Shown here in pieces: positions 6,817-16,188 of a stretch of 64,000 bases of DNA; the stretch's first letter is position 1, and each line of letters starts with the position of its first letter. The position numbers and the translations under genes were made by a program. The notes beneath the pieces are model-generated. The model was not told where the DNA came from. It ran no database searches and saw only the letters and a program-made list of their open reading frames with translations. Source of the DNA: JAGQPD01 sp020426865 (GTDB lineage Bacteria; Planctomycetota; Planctomycetia; Pirellulales; Pirellulaceae); NCBI GenBank assembly GCA_041399065.1, contig JAWKTN010000009.1, positions 124,001 through 188,000 on the forward strand, in the 5' to 3' direction.

Positions 6817-8217
6817 TTATTGCTCAAGCAGATACTCCACGGCGCGTTGCAATTGCCGATCGACGAAGGGGCCGCTCGGCTTTTGCTGTTGTTGCTCGGT
6901 CGATTCTGCCTCGGCATTGCTTCTGTCGCTATCTGGCTCATCGGGTGACGTGTCGGCTGCTTGGTCCGTTGTGTCCGTAGTCGTTTCGTCGCCGATTTCG
7001 TTACTTGCTTCTGCGGGTGTCGTATCTCGGGAGACATCGCGGTCGCGGCGATGTTTGAGTCGTTCGATGAATTCTTCTTCGGTGAGTTTAACTTCGAATC
7101 CTTCATCGGGCGAGACTCCCCATTCGTCGTCGTCCGTTGCATCGCGACCGCGATGGATATTCTTGCCACTGGGGCGCCAATAGGTGGCAGTGGTCAGTTT
7201 TAATGCACTGCGGCCGCCTTCCATCTCAAATACGTTTTGCACCGTCCCCTTGCCCCAGCTTCGTTCGCCCACAATGACGGCGCGCCCGTGATCCTGCAAG
7301 CACGCCGACAGAATCTCGCTGGCACTGGCCGAATAGTGATCGATGAGGACTACCATGGGGATGTTATCAGGCAGCCGTTCGTCGCCCGCGTGAGCCTCGA
7401 ACGACCGCTCGATCACGCCGTCTCGTCCACGTGTGCTGACGATATTGCCGTGCTCGACGAACATGTCGCAGATATTCACAGCCGTCGGCAACAGTCCGCC
7501 GGGGTTGTCGCGCAAATCCAAAATGACGCCAATCGTGTCATCTGGTAGATTTGACAGGACATTGCCGAGTTCGCGTTCGGAATCGTCGCCGAACGAAATC
7601 AAACGGATATAGGCGATGTCGGGGTGGTCTTCCAGGAAGTACCGCCAGCGAGAATCGTCATCCCGAGAATCGCCCAATACCGACTCGATCGGGATGATCG
7701 CTCGTCGGATGACATAGTCCTGCGAGTCCGCTTCGTCGGCGTGCTGAACGGTCAACGTCACGTCGGTGTCCGGCTTGCCCCGCATGCGGTCGACGGCATC
7801 CATCAGGGTGAAATCTGTGGTGTCTTCGTTGTCAATCTTGAGGATCACGTCCCCCGATCGCATTCCAGCTCGATAGGCAGGAGTGTCGACGAGCGGACTG
7901 AGGACGGTCAAGCGATTTGTTTTTGGGTCAAGTTCAACGACGATCCCCACGCCGCCAAATTCTTGCTCTAGATCCTCCTGCAATTGCGAGTACTCGGACG
8001 GACCGATGAAATCAGAGTAGGGGTCGAGTCGACCGGCCATGCCCTTCATGGCGTTTTCAAACAGTTCTCGCTCGCTGACCGGTTCTACGTATTGATCAGA
8101 GATCAGGCCGATCGTGTCGGCCACGGTCGTTGCGTAACGCGATCTGGCGGCGCGGTGGTAGCACGCCAGGGAAACGATCGCGGTGATGAAAATGATGGTC
8201 AGATTTCGAGCGGGCAT
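6817..8217 (-). CDS. S41 family C-terminal processing protease (CtpA-like) with PDZ domain
   Basis: 466 residues from ATG 8217, chosen for the GGAG site just upstream; the frame itself extends to 8301. Order: N-terminal membrane anchor (LTIIFITAIVSLACY), protease N-domain (VADTIGLISDQYVEP), PDZ domain (FGGVGIVVELDPKTNRL, AGMRSGDVILKIDNED), then the S41 core with LDLRDNPGG, the serine motif HYSASASEI and the lysine motif SWGKGTVQNVF, so the Ser-Lys dyad is intact. After residue ~390 comes an acidic low-complexity Asp/Glu/Thr/Gln tail, unusual for the family. Such periplasmic proteases trim C-termini of exported proteins. It is divergent from the HEAT-repeat gene. Confidence 0.9.
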   Translation of the reverse strand: MPARNLTIIFITAIVSLACYHRAARSRYATTVADTIGLISDQYVEPVSERELFENAMKGMAGRLDPYSDFIGPSEYSQLQEDLEQEFGGVGIVVELDPKTNRLTVLSPLVDTPAYRAGMRSGDVILKIDNEDTTDFTLMDAVDRMRGKPDTDVTLTVQHADEADSQDYVIRRAIIPIESVLGDSRDDDSRWRYFLEDHPDIAYIRLISFGDDSERELGNVLSNLPDDTIGVILDLRDNPGGLLPTAVNICDMFVEHGNIVSTRGRDGVIERSFEAHAGDERLPDNIPMVVLIDHYSASASEILSACLQDHGRAVIVGERSWGKGTVQNVFEMEGGRSALKLTTATYWRPSGKNIHRGRDATDDDEWGVSPDEGFEVKLTEEEFIERLKHRRDRDVSRDTTPAEASNEIGDETTTDTTDQAADTSPDEPDSDRSNAEAESTEQQQQKPSGPFVDRQLQRAVEYLLEQ

Positions 8218-8345
8218 GGAACATCTCCAGCAGAATCGCCACGGCGCAAATGTTTTCAGCAGGCAGCTCCTAAGCTTACCCGATGCCCCATCATCTCGCA
8301 AAGATCAGCAGACGAGCGAACCGGTTAGGTGTATAATCTTCGAGC

Positions 8346-9137
8346 TTGATGCACGTTTCCGAATTGGGTAGGAAGCCGGTGATCGCGGCTGGTCTTGTGT
8401 CGAGGGTGGCAACAATGTTCGGTTCCATGACAACCGATGCCGCAGGTGCTTTCACGAATCGGCGTGATCGTCAGCTATGGATAGTGAGAATGGCGTGGAG
8501 TCTGGTGGCGAGTCTGCCAGTGTTGGCCATGTGCGGCTGCCAGCCGCAGGGCGCTGGCGTGCCCAAATCGTTTCCCCAGCAGCAGACCCCCGAGTCATCG
8601 GGTGTGGATCGAGCCACTTACAACGAGAGCGTGTCGGCCGCGCAGGGAGTGAATCAGCTCACGAGCCGAGTTGCCGCTGACGGTGGCTCTGCAGGAAATC
8701 GCGTTGATCGTTCACTCGATGGGACACTCGACATGGACGCGCCAGCGTCGGCGGCCTTTGATGGTCAGACGTCGTCGGCCAGCAGTCATCCACCGCCGGC
8801 CATTGAATATAGCGCGCCACTAGTGGTCAAGCCGTACCATGATTGGACGTTAGATGAAACGGCGGTCGATTCGCTGGGTCGAATTGGTCGACCGGCTGTT
8901 CCCGGCCTGATGCAGATGCTGCGTCATCCGCTGGCGTATCGCCGCGAGCAAGCAGCACAGATCTTGGCGCGGATTGGTCCGGACGCGCGCGAAGCGGTGC
9001 CGGTACTTGTGGAAACGCTACGTGATCCGAACGAAAACGTCCGCAAAGCTGCCGCCCGAGCACTCGGCCAGATCGGTCCATCCGCTCGCGAAGCCGTCGA
9101 TCCACTGATGGAAATCCTCGAAGAAGATAGTCGCTAA
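8346..9137 (+). CDS. Probable lipoprotein with HEAT repeats
   Basis: Up to 263 residues. A hydrophobic segment ending LAMCGC (before residue 66) looks like a lipobox, so the mature protein would be lipid-anchored. The start is uncertain: ATG 8346, 8415 or 8490 are possible, and only the first two give a positively charged n-region. After a Ser/Gln/Ala-rich linker, residues ~165-263 hold HEAT/PBS repeats (LGRIGRPAVPGLMQML, LARIGPDAREAVPVLVETL, LGQIGPSAREAVDPLMEIL), helical repeats used for protein contacts. It is divergent from the S41 protease with about 130 bases between them. The partner is unknown. Confidence 0.75.
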   Translation: MMHVSELGRKPVIAAGLVSRVATMFGSMTTDAAGAFTNRRDRQLWIVRMAWSLVASLPVLAMCGCQPQGAGVPKSFPQQQTPESSGVDRATYNESVSAAQGVNQLTSRVAADGGSAGNRVDRSLDGTLDMDAPASAAFDGQTSSASSHPPPAIEYSAPLVVKPYHDWTLDETAVDSLGRIGRPAVPGLMQMLRHPLAYRREQAAQILARIGPDAREAVPVLVETLRDPNENVRKAAARALGQIGPSAREAVDPLMEILEEDSR

Positions 9138-9261
9138 GCCGGTCCCTGCGTCTCAGACTGAGCAGTGCAAACGACCGGCCACGCGGGGGTGGATGTCCGG
9201 CACCGACGAGAACCACGTCGTGTGCTGGATGAATATCGATACGTAAGGCATCGCGATGTCG

Positions 9262-9669
9262 TTATTTCCTCAGCAGCCCAGCGCTTGACTCAAAGTATCG
9301 GCGACGGCGGGCTTGCGACGCTTGAGCTTGACTGTTGGCGTGGCGTTGGCCCAGGTCCTGCAAGTTGGCTTCGCAATATCGGCAACCGACTTGTTGGACG
9401 TGGAACTGGACATAGTCGGCCAGATCGGGATCGACGGCCTTCAGCAAGAATGCGCCAAGCTGTTCGCGCGAGGGGCAGGTAACGCGGTGGCGACGCCATA
9501 TTTCGCCCAGCGAATGGACGCCGCTGTCGCGCCGCTGATGAACGGTGACCAATCGTTGTGCAAGTGTCGCATCGGTGCGCAAAGCCGACTCAACGCTTGT
9601 CATTAAGTCGGCCGGAAGGGCCTCGTCGAGGTACGCTTCTAACTCAAGATCGGTGAAGTATTCGCTCAT
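9262..9669 (-). CDS. Putative anti-sigma-type regulator encoded after the ECF sigma gene
   Basis: 135 residues from ATG 9669 (MSEYFTDLELEAYLDEALP). The N-terminal helix YLDEALPADLMTSVESAL resembles the start of zinc-finger anti-sigma proteins. Cys residues (TCPSREQ; VGCRYCEANL) follow a conserved HRVTCPSREQLGAFLL segment seen in a planctomycete family usually encoded next to an ECF sigma gene. No transmembrane segment is present, so it would be cytoplasmic. It lies 51 bases downstream of the sigma gene on the same strand. The anti-sigma role is inferred from position and Cys pattern, not from a full ZAS motif. Confidence 0.6.
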   Translation of the reverse strand: MSEYFTDLELEAYLDEALPADLMTSVESALRTDATLAQRLVTVHQRRDSGVHSLGEIWRRHRVTCPSREQLGAFLLKAVDPDLADYVQFHVQQVGCRYCEANLQDLGQRHANSQAQASQARRRRYFESSAGLLRK

Positions 9670-9720
9670 GGATCGTGCTTTCTCTAACAATGGATGGAAG
9701 GGGGACAGTCGTGGGGCAGA

Positions 9721-10362
9721 TCACAGCTCGGGAAAAACTTCCTCGGACAACCCCAATCGCTGGATCCCCTTTCTCATTTGTGCCAGGAACTCGAACTTGT
9801 AGTTGGCAACTTGTTGTTCGGTAATTCCCAGATCGTTGGCGACGTCTTTGTTGGCACGGCCGCGGACGATCAGCAGTTCGATGCACTTCAATTTGACCCA
9901 GTCGCCACGTTCTTGCCAGCGAGCAACTTGCGACTCGAGTACTTCGGTCACCGCTTGGGCTTCCAAATCGCGACGTTCGCCGCTGCGAGCGATACTGCTG
10001 GCGGGGCGGCAGTTACCGGGAAGTTGCCACGCGTTTTGGCTCGATTCCGGTCCGCCCGTTGAGGACATGTGCAATGCGGGCCGTCGACCTTCGCGACGCA
10101 AATGGTCGGTCAACTTGTGTGCACATATGGAGAATAGATAACTCTCCAACGGCCGCCGAGAATCGTAGTTGGGGAGGCTGTTGAGAAAGCCGATAAACGT
10201 CTCCTGAACGATATCTTCGCTGGCATGACGATCACGCAGGCGACTGTCGCAAAAGGCGAGCAGTCGTCCCTCGTAGCGTCCAATCAAGTCATCCCAGGCT
10301 TGTGTATCTCCTTGGCGTATACGATCAATCAATAACAAATCGGTGTCACGACCGCTGGACAT
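9721..10362 (-). CDS. ECF-type RNA polymerase sigma factor
   Basis: 213 residues from ATG 10362 (MSSGRDTDLLLI). Region 2 is clear (LIDRIRQGDTQAWDDLIGRYE, ASEDIVQETFIGFLNSLPNYD, LFSICAHKLTDHLRREGRR). A variable Ser/Gly linker leads to region 4 (ELLIVRGRANKDVANDLGITEQQVANYKFEF) with its helix-turn-helix. It directs RNA polymerase to a specific promoter set and is probably held by the product of the next gene. Alternative ATG at 10392. Targets are unknown. Confidence 0.85.
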   Translation of the reverse strand: MSSGRDTDLLLIDRIRQGDTQAWDDLIGRYEGRLLAFCDSRLRDRHASEDIVQETFIGFLNSLPNYDSRRPLESYLFSICAHKLTDHLRREGRRPALHMSSTGGPESSQNAWQLPGNCRPASSIARSGERRDLEAQAVTEVLESQVARWQERGDWVKLKCIELLIVRGRANKDVANDLGITEQQVANYKFEFLAQMRKGIQRLGLSEEVFPEL

Positions 10363-10483
10363 GTGGCTTTTACCATTTCGCTGGATAGGCATTGTGGATG
10401 TGAGACTGCCGGAATCGTACGGGGCGTCATGGCCACCGCCGTTTCCCTGGCGAACGACAAACGGGTGCGAAACGCCCGAAGTC

Positions 10484-11620
10484 TTACATCCAGGGAATCC
10501 AACGCGCCATCAACACACCCGCAGCCACCAATACCAGTATCGCGACCCCCGAAGCCGCTCGCAACCGACCCGCGTAACTCCCCTGCGAGAATCGATTGAT
10601 CTGCAGATAGCCAAAGGCAAGGAAGACCCCACCGAGGACCACGCCGCTGCCGATCAGCAGTGTCATCAAGCGACTGGCCTGTAAGGTTTGGGTCGACAGA
10701 TTGTCCAGGCGTCCCTGGTACGTTTTTGAAAACCGAACCAGCGCGTACTTGACCGGCATGACATGCGACTCGCCGGCAATTACAAGATCATGGGTCTGTT
10801 CATAGACGTCGTTGTGGAAGTCGATCCTGGGAACTTCGACGTCATCGGCCAAATGGACCCAGCGGCTGTCTTGATGGCGTTGTGCAAGAAACCACTTGGC
10901 AAATGTTAATGCAGCGAGATGAGCCTGCCGGTTCAACTCCGCATCGCATTCGGCGGTTGTTTCGCACGGGCCCGATCCAACCACAATGACCAGATCATTC
11001 TCCCATTGGTGTGGTGTCGACCTTTCGACGGAGTCGGCCAACCAATCGATCCATTTGGGGCCCTTCCCGGATGCACTGTTGGCAGATTCCCGACCAGCGA
11101 CAACGTCTTCATGATTACTGGCGTGACCGTTCGGATCCGTTTCCGCGTGGACTTCACTCGCGGCATCCGTAAACGCCTGGCTGTCAGCAGTGATTTCGGC
11201 AACTGGCGGATGGCTCGGCGGTGAATCGGCGGCGTCCACCGCGGGCGCTTCGGCGACCAATTCGATTGGCATCGTGGGTGGGGTCGGTGCAGGGACGGTT
11301 CGAGGTGCCTCGACCGGCAAAACAATGCGAGAATATTGTGGTGGGGCCAGATATACGCCCTGCTGGTGATCCTGCCATTGTTCGGTTCCGGCGATAAACC
11401 GCGGCTGAGCCACACGCTGCGTTCGGACCCAGAATACCGACGTGAAGAGTAGTCCGGTGGTAAATAGTCCAACCAGCGCAACCAGGCCACCGATCCCCCA
11501 GGACCGCGTGCTTCGGAAGAACAACAACATGAATGATCCAACCGCGAAAGCGATGAGCGCGAGCATCACCAGTAATGCTACGACGCTGATGCCGACGTCG
11601 GGCTGCAAAGTGGATTGCAT
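10484..11620 (-). CDS. Membrane protein of unknown function, end of kinase/FHA cluster
   Basis: 378 residues. Two N-terminal transmembrane helices (VVALLVMLALIAFAVGSFMLLFF and GLVALVGLFTTGLLFTSVFWV) come first, then a Pro/Ala-rich extracytoplasmic or linker part, then a conserved-looking globular region (DLVIVVGSGPCETTAECDAELNRQ, ALTFAKWFLAQR). Two C-terminal helices (LMTLLIGSGVVLGGVFLAF and ASGVAILVLVAAGVLMA) close it. I do not recognise the family. It starts 6 bases after the stop of the Ser/Thr kinase gene and is very likely co-transcribed with it, so it may anchor, report to or be phosphorylated by that kinase. Confidence 0.7.
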   Translation of the reverse strand: MQSTLQPDVGISVVALLVMLALIAFAVGSFMLLFFRSTRSWGIGGLVALVGLFTTGLLFTSVFWVRTQRVAQPRFIAGTEQWQDHQQGVYLAPPQYSRIVLPVEAPRTVPAPTPPTMPIELVAEAPAVDAADSPPSHPPVAEITADSQAFTDAASEVHAETDPNGHASNHEDVVAGRESANSASGKGPKWIDWLADSVERSTPHQWENDLVIVVGSGPCETTAECDAELNRQAHLAALTFAKWFLAQRHQDSRWVHLADDVEVPRIDFHNDVYEQTHDLVIAGESHVMPVKYALVRFSKTYQGRLDNLSTQTLQASRLMTLLIGSGVVLGGVFLAFGYLQINRFSQGSYAGRLRAASGVAILVLVAAGVLMARWIPWM

Positions 11621-11626
11621 CGTTGT

Positions 11627-13795
11627 TTAGCTCCTATTTTGTTCCGCAGTGAGTGCTGTGCGCGCCTCGCGGCGCCGATCGTCGTCCATCCAGGGGGCGG
11701 CAACTTGAGTTGCCACGGCGGTTATTAGGGCCAACATAAAGCCGCGAGGCATCGGGACAAAGCCGTGGATCACGATCGCGCCGACGACCGACACGGCCGT
11801 GGCCAAGACACTTAACCGTGTGACTCGCAACGGATCCGTCTGCCGCCACCAGCGAAATGCGAGGAACAACAAACCGAAGTAGCCCAGGTATCCCAAGAGG
11901 CGGGGCGATCCATCGGGGGCATGCAGCGCGGTTGGCAAGTCGGACGAATCGACGATCATGAAGTCGTCGGGAAGAACATAATCTGGCTTGACCATCAAGT
12001 ATTCCGCCAATCCGTATGAGGCGACTCCGATCGCCAATCCAAGCCCCAACATGGCGAACCGACGTAGTGTCGGATCGCCTGACCGAGTGCTCCAAAGTTT
12101 TGTCATTGTCAAGATGCCCCAAGCAGCAAGCGTACTGCTGATTGTCATCCAGGTATACGTCGGCGCCCAATCGAGCAATCGGCCGGAGTGACCGTGCGAG
12201 GAAAACACGATCATGACAACGCCGATCAACGTTGCCGCCATGGCAGCCAACAGGAAGGACCCCAGCAGTTCGGCACCATGCTCGGATGTCTTTTTTTCTG
12301 CCAGTTGAGCGCGCAGGTATCGTTCCTCATCGGCTTTGGTAATTCGCCGAGTCGTTGGTGTGGGAGTGGGTGTGGCAACGGGGCGCGCTGCCACGCTAGG
12401 CTGTCGAAGCGTTCGGGGCGGGGATGGTTTGTGAGCCGTACGCACCATGGCCCGCAATAGGCGATAGCCGCAATAAGCGAGGAACGTGACGATTCCCAGC
12501 GGAATCAGCCAATTCATGTTGACCATCAGGCAGACGACGATCGCTGTCAGCAACACGAATTTGGTGGCAGTTCCGAAATTGGCCTCATTCCAACTGCGTC
12601 GCAGGAACGCCCAGAATTCGCCGACTGCGGCGGCAATCGGTTCGTCATGCTTGGGATGACGACCCGCCAGCTGACGTGGTGGCGTCGCCGGGTGCGGTAC
12701 CACCTCGGCCGTAATAACTTGTTGTTTGTCGGCGGCGGCGATGGATGTGTGGTGTGGTAGCATCGCGACCATTTCGCTGACGCTTGCCGTACGTTTCTCC
12801 GGATCCTTCGCCAGCGCGTTGGCAATCACGCTCCGGCATTCGGCCGGCACTAACGACAGATCCGGATCGGCCGTCAGATGCTTCATGATAATCTCTTGTG
12901 TGCTCTCGCCTTCATACGGTACGTGTCCGGTGAGCATTTCATAGAGCACGATACCGAGAGCATAGATGTCGATTTCCTTACCGTATCGACCGCGTCCGAT
13001 TTCGGGCGCCATGTAGTGAAACGTGCCGACGCTTTCAGTTTGGCCGCTGCGGCGACTGCAAGAAATGAACTTGGACAGACCGTAATCACCAATCTTTACC
13101 GTCTGGCCATCCATGAAGACATTGCCCGGTTTCAGATCACGGTGGACGATGCCACAATCATGTAAGTGAGCAACACCGGCAGCGATCCCGTTGAACCAAC
13201 GCTCAACTTCATCGCGGGGCATACCGTTGGGATTGCGTTGGATCACATCTTGCAGGCTTTCGCCCGGTACGAACTCCATCACGACCCAAGCCTGGTCGTG
13301 GTCGTCGTATTTAATATCGAACAAGGCCAGCAGGTTGGGATGTTTCAGATTCAGGCACTGTCGTACGCCCCGGAGTTCAACGTCGAGGTTGCGCTGGATG
13401 CGCTTCAGAGCGACGTCCTTGCCGGCGTCGGTCGTGGCGTAGTAGACTTCGCCGAAACCGCCGACCCCCAGGCCACGTTTGATAGTAAAACCATCGAGTG
13501 GTCTTTCGCCGGAAGCGAATGTGAATTTAGGACCTTTGCGGCGACGCGCCAAATCGTCGTCGGCCACGTCGGGACCGCCCCCGCGAATCCCGTTGTGTCC
13601 CCAAGTTCCTGCTGGATCTTTCATCTTCTCACGAACCATCGCAAGTGGCCCCGCGACGGCTTCGCCCCCTGGTTGGTGAAGTATTGGTTGACCATCGCCA
13701 CCTGGCGACCACCATCGGTGGCCCGGCCACTGCCACTTTTTTCCCTCCAGCCAACAAGCACGTTCGGCTTTGGTCTTCATAGACTTAATAGCCAT
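11627..13795 (-). CDS. Membrane-associated Ser/Thr protein kinase
   Basis: 722 residues, or about 670 if translation starts at Met53 (base 13639); the first ~90 residues are Trp/Gly-rich with no known domain. The kinase domain spans roughly 102-345: GLGVGGFGEVY loop, Lys131, HRDLKPGN with Asp220, DYG (237-239) instead of DFG, and GTFHYMAPE. All catalytic residues are present. Residues ~400-720 contain about eight hydrophobic helices in two groups, so it is a polytopic membrane kinase, unlike the single-pass PknB type. It sits between the FHA gene (3-base gap) and the membrane-protein gene (6-base gap). The FHA protein next door is a natural reader of its phosphothreonines. Confidence 0.88.
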   Translation of the reverse strand: MAIKSMKTKAERACWLEGKKWQWPGHRWWSPGGDGQPILHQPGGEAVAGPLAMVREKMKDPAGTWGHNGIRGGGPDVADDDLARRRKGPKFTFASGERPLDGFTIKRGLGVGGFGEVYYATTDAGKDVALKRIQRNLDVELRGVRQCLNLKHPNLLALFDIKYDDHDQAWVVMEFVPGESLQDVIQRNPNGMPRDEVERWFNGIAAGVAHLHDCGIVHRDLKPGNVFMDGQTVKIGDYGLSKFISCSRRSGQTESVGTFHYMAPEIGRGRYGKEIDIYALGIVLYEMLTGHVPYEGESTQEIIMKHLTADPDLSLVPAECRSVIANALAKDPEKRTASVSEMVAMLPHHTSIAAADKQQVITAEVVPHPATPPRQLAGRHPKHDEPIAAAVGEFWAFLRRSWNEANFGTATKFVLLTAIVVCLMVNMNWLIPLGIVTFLAYCGYRLLRAMVRTAHKPSPPRTLRQPSVAARPVATPTPTPTTRRITKADEERYLRAQLAEKKTSEHGAELLGSFLLAAMAATLIGVVMIVFSSHGHSGRLLDWAPTYTWMTISSTLAAWGILTMTKLWSTRSGDPTLRRFAMLGLGLAIGVASYGLAEYLMVKPDYVLPDDFMIVDSSDLPTALHAPDGSPRLLGYLGYFGLLFLAFRWWRQTDPLRVTRLSVLATAVSVVGAIVIHGFVPMPRGFMLALITAVATQVAAPWMDDDRRREARTALTAEQNRS

Positions 13796-13798
13796 AGT

Positions 13799-14575
13799 CT
13801 ACATCGCCTCCACGCTAAGTGCGAAATCGGCTCCGGAAACTCGCGACCCGTCCGGTAGTGGCCCGCTGCCGGATGTCAGTTGTCCATTGATTTCAAATTC
13901 TGTTTCACTACGGCAAAAAAGCTTCCCGCGCCCCGACTGAAACAACACAAATTCGTGTTCCCAGTCGCGGCAGACGATGTGGTTGCAGTCGCGTGGCCCC
14001 AGGATACATAGGCCGCTCATCAACAACACCGCATCGGTCGACGGCTCCAATCGGTGATGGGAGATCAGGTCCAGTCGTGCCGTGGAACTTAACGGATGTG
14101 GGCGACGAAATCGCAACCAAACTCCACTACCCAACTCGATCTCATCCCCGTCCCGCAGCAACGTCGGCTCCGAAATCCGTCGCCCTTCGACGCGAACCTT
14201 GCCGTGTGCCTCCAACAAGTGATCCTCGCCTTGGCGGATAATCGTCGCGTGCTGCCGCGATAAATCGGCCATAATCGCCACGTCGGCCGGCGAATCCGGG
14301 ACCGCTTGCCCCAGCACCACGCGGTCCGCGAAACACATCAGGAAGCCACCCACGGCGTCCACCCACAGCTGACATCGTCTTCCCGATTCTGTAGTACCCA
14401 CGGAATGGCCCCTGAGTTTCAACAATCGCGACGAACCCCCGCGACTCAACATCCGTCGGCCCACGCCCGACTGCGTCACGTCATTGTTCCATTCTGATCC
14501 GCCGCCGGGTTGCCCGAAACCCTGCCAGATCACCGTTTCAGACATCTCTCCAGAGTGTGATGAAACCATCTTCAT
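13799..14575 (-). CDS. FHA-domain protein
   Basis: 258 residues (ATG 14575; Met11 at 14545 also possible). The central part has FHA features: LWVDAVGGFLMC, the serine-histidine motif ADLSRQHATIIRQGEDHLLEA, and RDGDEIELGSGVWLRF. FHA domains bind phosphothreonine peptides. A second, weaker FHA-like half follows (LGPRDCNHIVCRDWEHEFVLF, FEINGQLTSGSGPLPDGSRV). No transmembrane segment. It lies between the coiled-coil gene and the kinase gene with a 3-base gap to the latter, so co-translation is likely. It is best read as the phospho-reader of that kinase. Confidence 0.75.
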   Translation of the reverse strand: MKMVSSHSGEMSETVIWQGFGQPGGGSEWNNDVTQSGVGRRMLSRGGSSRLLKLRGHSVGTTESGRRCQLWVDAVGGFLMCFADRVVLGQAVPDSPADVAIMADLSRQHATIIRQGEDHLLEAHGKVRVEGRRISEPTLLRDGDEIELGSGVWLRFRRPHPLSSTARLDLISHHRLEPSTDAVLLMSGLCILGPRDCNHIVCRDWEHEFVLFQSGRGKLFCRSETEFEINGQLTSGSGPLPDGSRVSGADFALSVEAM

Positions 14576-14671
14576 CCTCGAGTTGCTGCTTTCGGCTCCA
14601 TGGCAGAGGCCCGCTCCCTAGCGGGCCCCAATCCATCGTCAATTTACCCACACAATTCGGTTCCGCTAATC

Positions 14672-15481
14672 CTACGGATGCAGTTCGGCCACCGATGCCA
14701 CCTCTGGACGAATCGTGCCAAAGTATTCAGCAACCCGTTGCTCGATGTCCGCGTCGTCCACCTGTTCCACCGGAATCTCGTACTGAAAATCACCTTCCAC
14801 GGCCATCAGCTTTTCTTCCACCTCAATCCGTGTCTGGATGTCCGATACCAACTCCTTGACGCGTGACAATTGACTGTCGTCAAACTGGTACCTGCTCGCC
14901 GTCTTGGCAACATCGACCATCTTTTGACGAGCTTCCAAGTTGGCGATTTCTACCTCCAACTGACGACGCATCGAGAGCATCTCGTCCAGTTTCTCGCGAG
15001 CACCGTCTAGACCATTGCGGCGAGCTTCCAGGACCTTTGTCAGCTGATTGAGTGTGGCGTCGTTCGTCTTGTAACGTTCGAAACGAGCCGCCAAGTCCGT
15101 ACGCACCTGGTTGGACGTGTAACGACGACTCGCGTAATAGATGTGGTCGCCCCCCTTCTGCAAATCCGCCTTCATCTCCATGATGTTGTCGCGGTCCTGC
15201 GTTAAACGGCTCTCCAACCGTGCGACCTGCTCGTTCAATCGCTCCACCTCCACCTCTTCCTTCGCAATCACATGCATGTTGCGACGAATCTCCGGTTGCA
15301 GCTCCGTGATCGCCTTCCGCGCTCGCTCAATCTCAAATTCTACGGGTACCGAGTTCTTCACCGAGTCCTTCACCCAACCCATCGACGTCCGTGCATAACT
15401 GAAGGCGTCACGACCGAACATCATCCCTATCAGCAGCACGAAGCCTCCGACCAAAAACAGCGCTTTCTTAACCATTTTCAA
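14672..15481 (-). CDS. Membrane-anchored coiled-coil protein, first gene of kinase/FHA cluster
   Basis: 269 residues. An N-terminal membrane anchor (ALFLVGGFVLLIGMMFG) precedes a long coiled coil with heptads from about residue 50 to 215 (IERARKAITELQPEIRRNM, VERLNEQVARLESRL, AREKLDEMLSMRRQLEVEI). The end is acidic. The architecture recalls planctomycete relatives of PspA-like or envelope tethering proteins, but no family motif is clear. ATG 15481; Met3 is an alternative. It is 96 bases upstream of the FHA gene on the same strand and probably starts the transcription unit. A structural role next to a membrane kinase is inference. Confidence 0.75.
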   Translation of the reverse strand: MKMVKKALFLVGGFVLLIGMMFGRDAFSYARTSMGWVKDSVKNSVPVEFEIERARKAITELQPEIRRNMHVIAKEEVEVERLNEQVARLESRLTQDRDNIMEMKADLQKGGDHIYYASRRYTSNQVRTDLAARFERYKTNDATLNQLTKVLEARRNGLDGAREKLDEMLSMRRQLEVEIANLEARQKMVDVAKTASRYQFDDSQLSRVKELVSDIQTRIEVEEKLMAVEGDFQYEIPVEQVDDADIEQRVAEYFGTIRPEVASVAELHP

Positions 15482-15937
15482 TTACCTCCCGGATCACTGT
15501 GGCAGTCGGCCGTCTGCGACCTGCCCCCACTCTCACTTGGCTTGGCCGGGCAATGTGCCCCGTCGTGACCACTCACGAACATGCCTAGTAAGTGATTCGC
15601 TACCCCCGGCAGAGTCTTGGAGTTTCAGCCAGAAGTTTTTTGCAAGCGTATTGAAATAGCGCATCAGGGTGTTGCAATTTGACGACAACTGCCAATTTGG
15701 CCGCCCGCGAGGGAAAATAGCAATCAGTCATTTGAGCCCACAAGGTTTTTGCCAAAACAACGAATGAACTGCAGATTGAATCCCTTCCCAACCGCCAAGT
15801 GCCCGGCCCCCGGGCAGCCGAATGAGCGATTGGCACATCAGTTGCGGTGGCGGATGGTCAACCTCAGACCGTACCTCAGGCGGTGCAGCGAAACGGACCA
15901 GTCGGCGACAACCGGGTAACGAACCAAGGAAAAAACG
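15482..15937. other. Intergenic region upstream of divergent genes, no gene seen
   Basis: These 456 bases separate the minus-strand coiled-coil gene from the plus-strand small gene at 15938. Short open frames on the minus strand (15600-15836, 15728-16114) show no protein-like composition and have no ribosome-binding site. The region should contain the promoter of the kinase/FHA cluster; I cannot point to a convincing -35/-10 pair. Confidence 0.4.
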
Positions 15938-16132
15938 ATGATGTTCCCCCACGCTCCCCATAGCCACCATGTTGCTTACGTGGGTCAGATTCCCACCCAA
16001 CACATTCCCGTGGATGATGCGATCGTCGAACAGGTGGACCTGTGGATGGATCCGGAATTGGACGAGTTGGAAGCTCGGTTTGCCGCCTTCGTTACTGTTG
16101 ACTCGCGAAAACAAAGCGATTCGCGCAGCTAG
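15938..16132 (+). CDS. Small hypothetical protein
   Basis: 64 residues starting MMFPHAPHSHHVAY and continuing VGQIPTQHIPVDDAIVEQVDLWMDPELDELEARFAAF. It is preceded by AAGGA seven bases before the ATG, and composition is ordered rather than random (amphipathic helix DPELDELEARFAAF near the end). It lies before a nucleotidyltransferase gene with a 56-base gap, same strand. Histidine-rich N-terminus. No family recognised and no function proposed. A chance ORF is possible. Confidence 0.45.
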   Translation: MMFPHAPHSHHVAYVGQIPTQHIPVDDAIVEQVDLWMDPELDELEARFAAFVTVDSRKQSDSRS

Positions 16133-16188
16133 TCCTTAGTTGGCAACCGCCACGGTGTTCTCCTCTCGGTACCCGCTACAATGGTGAT

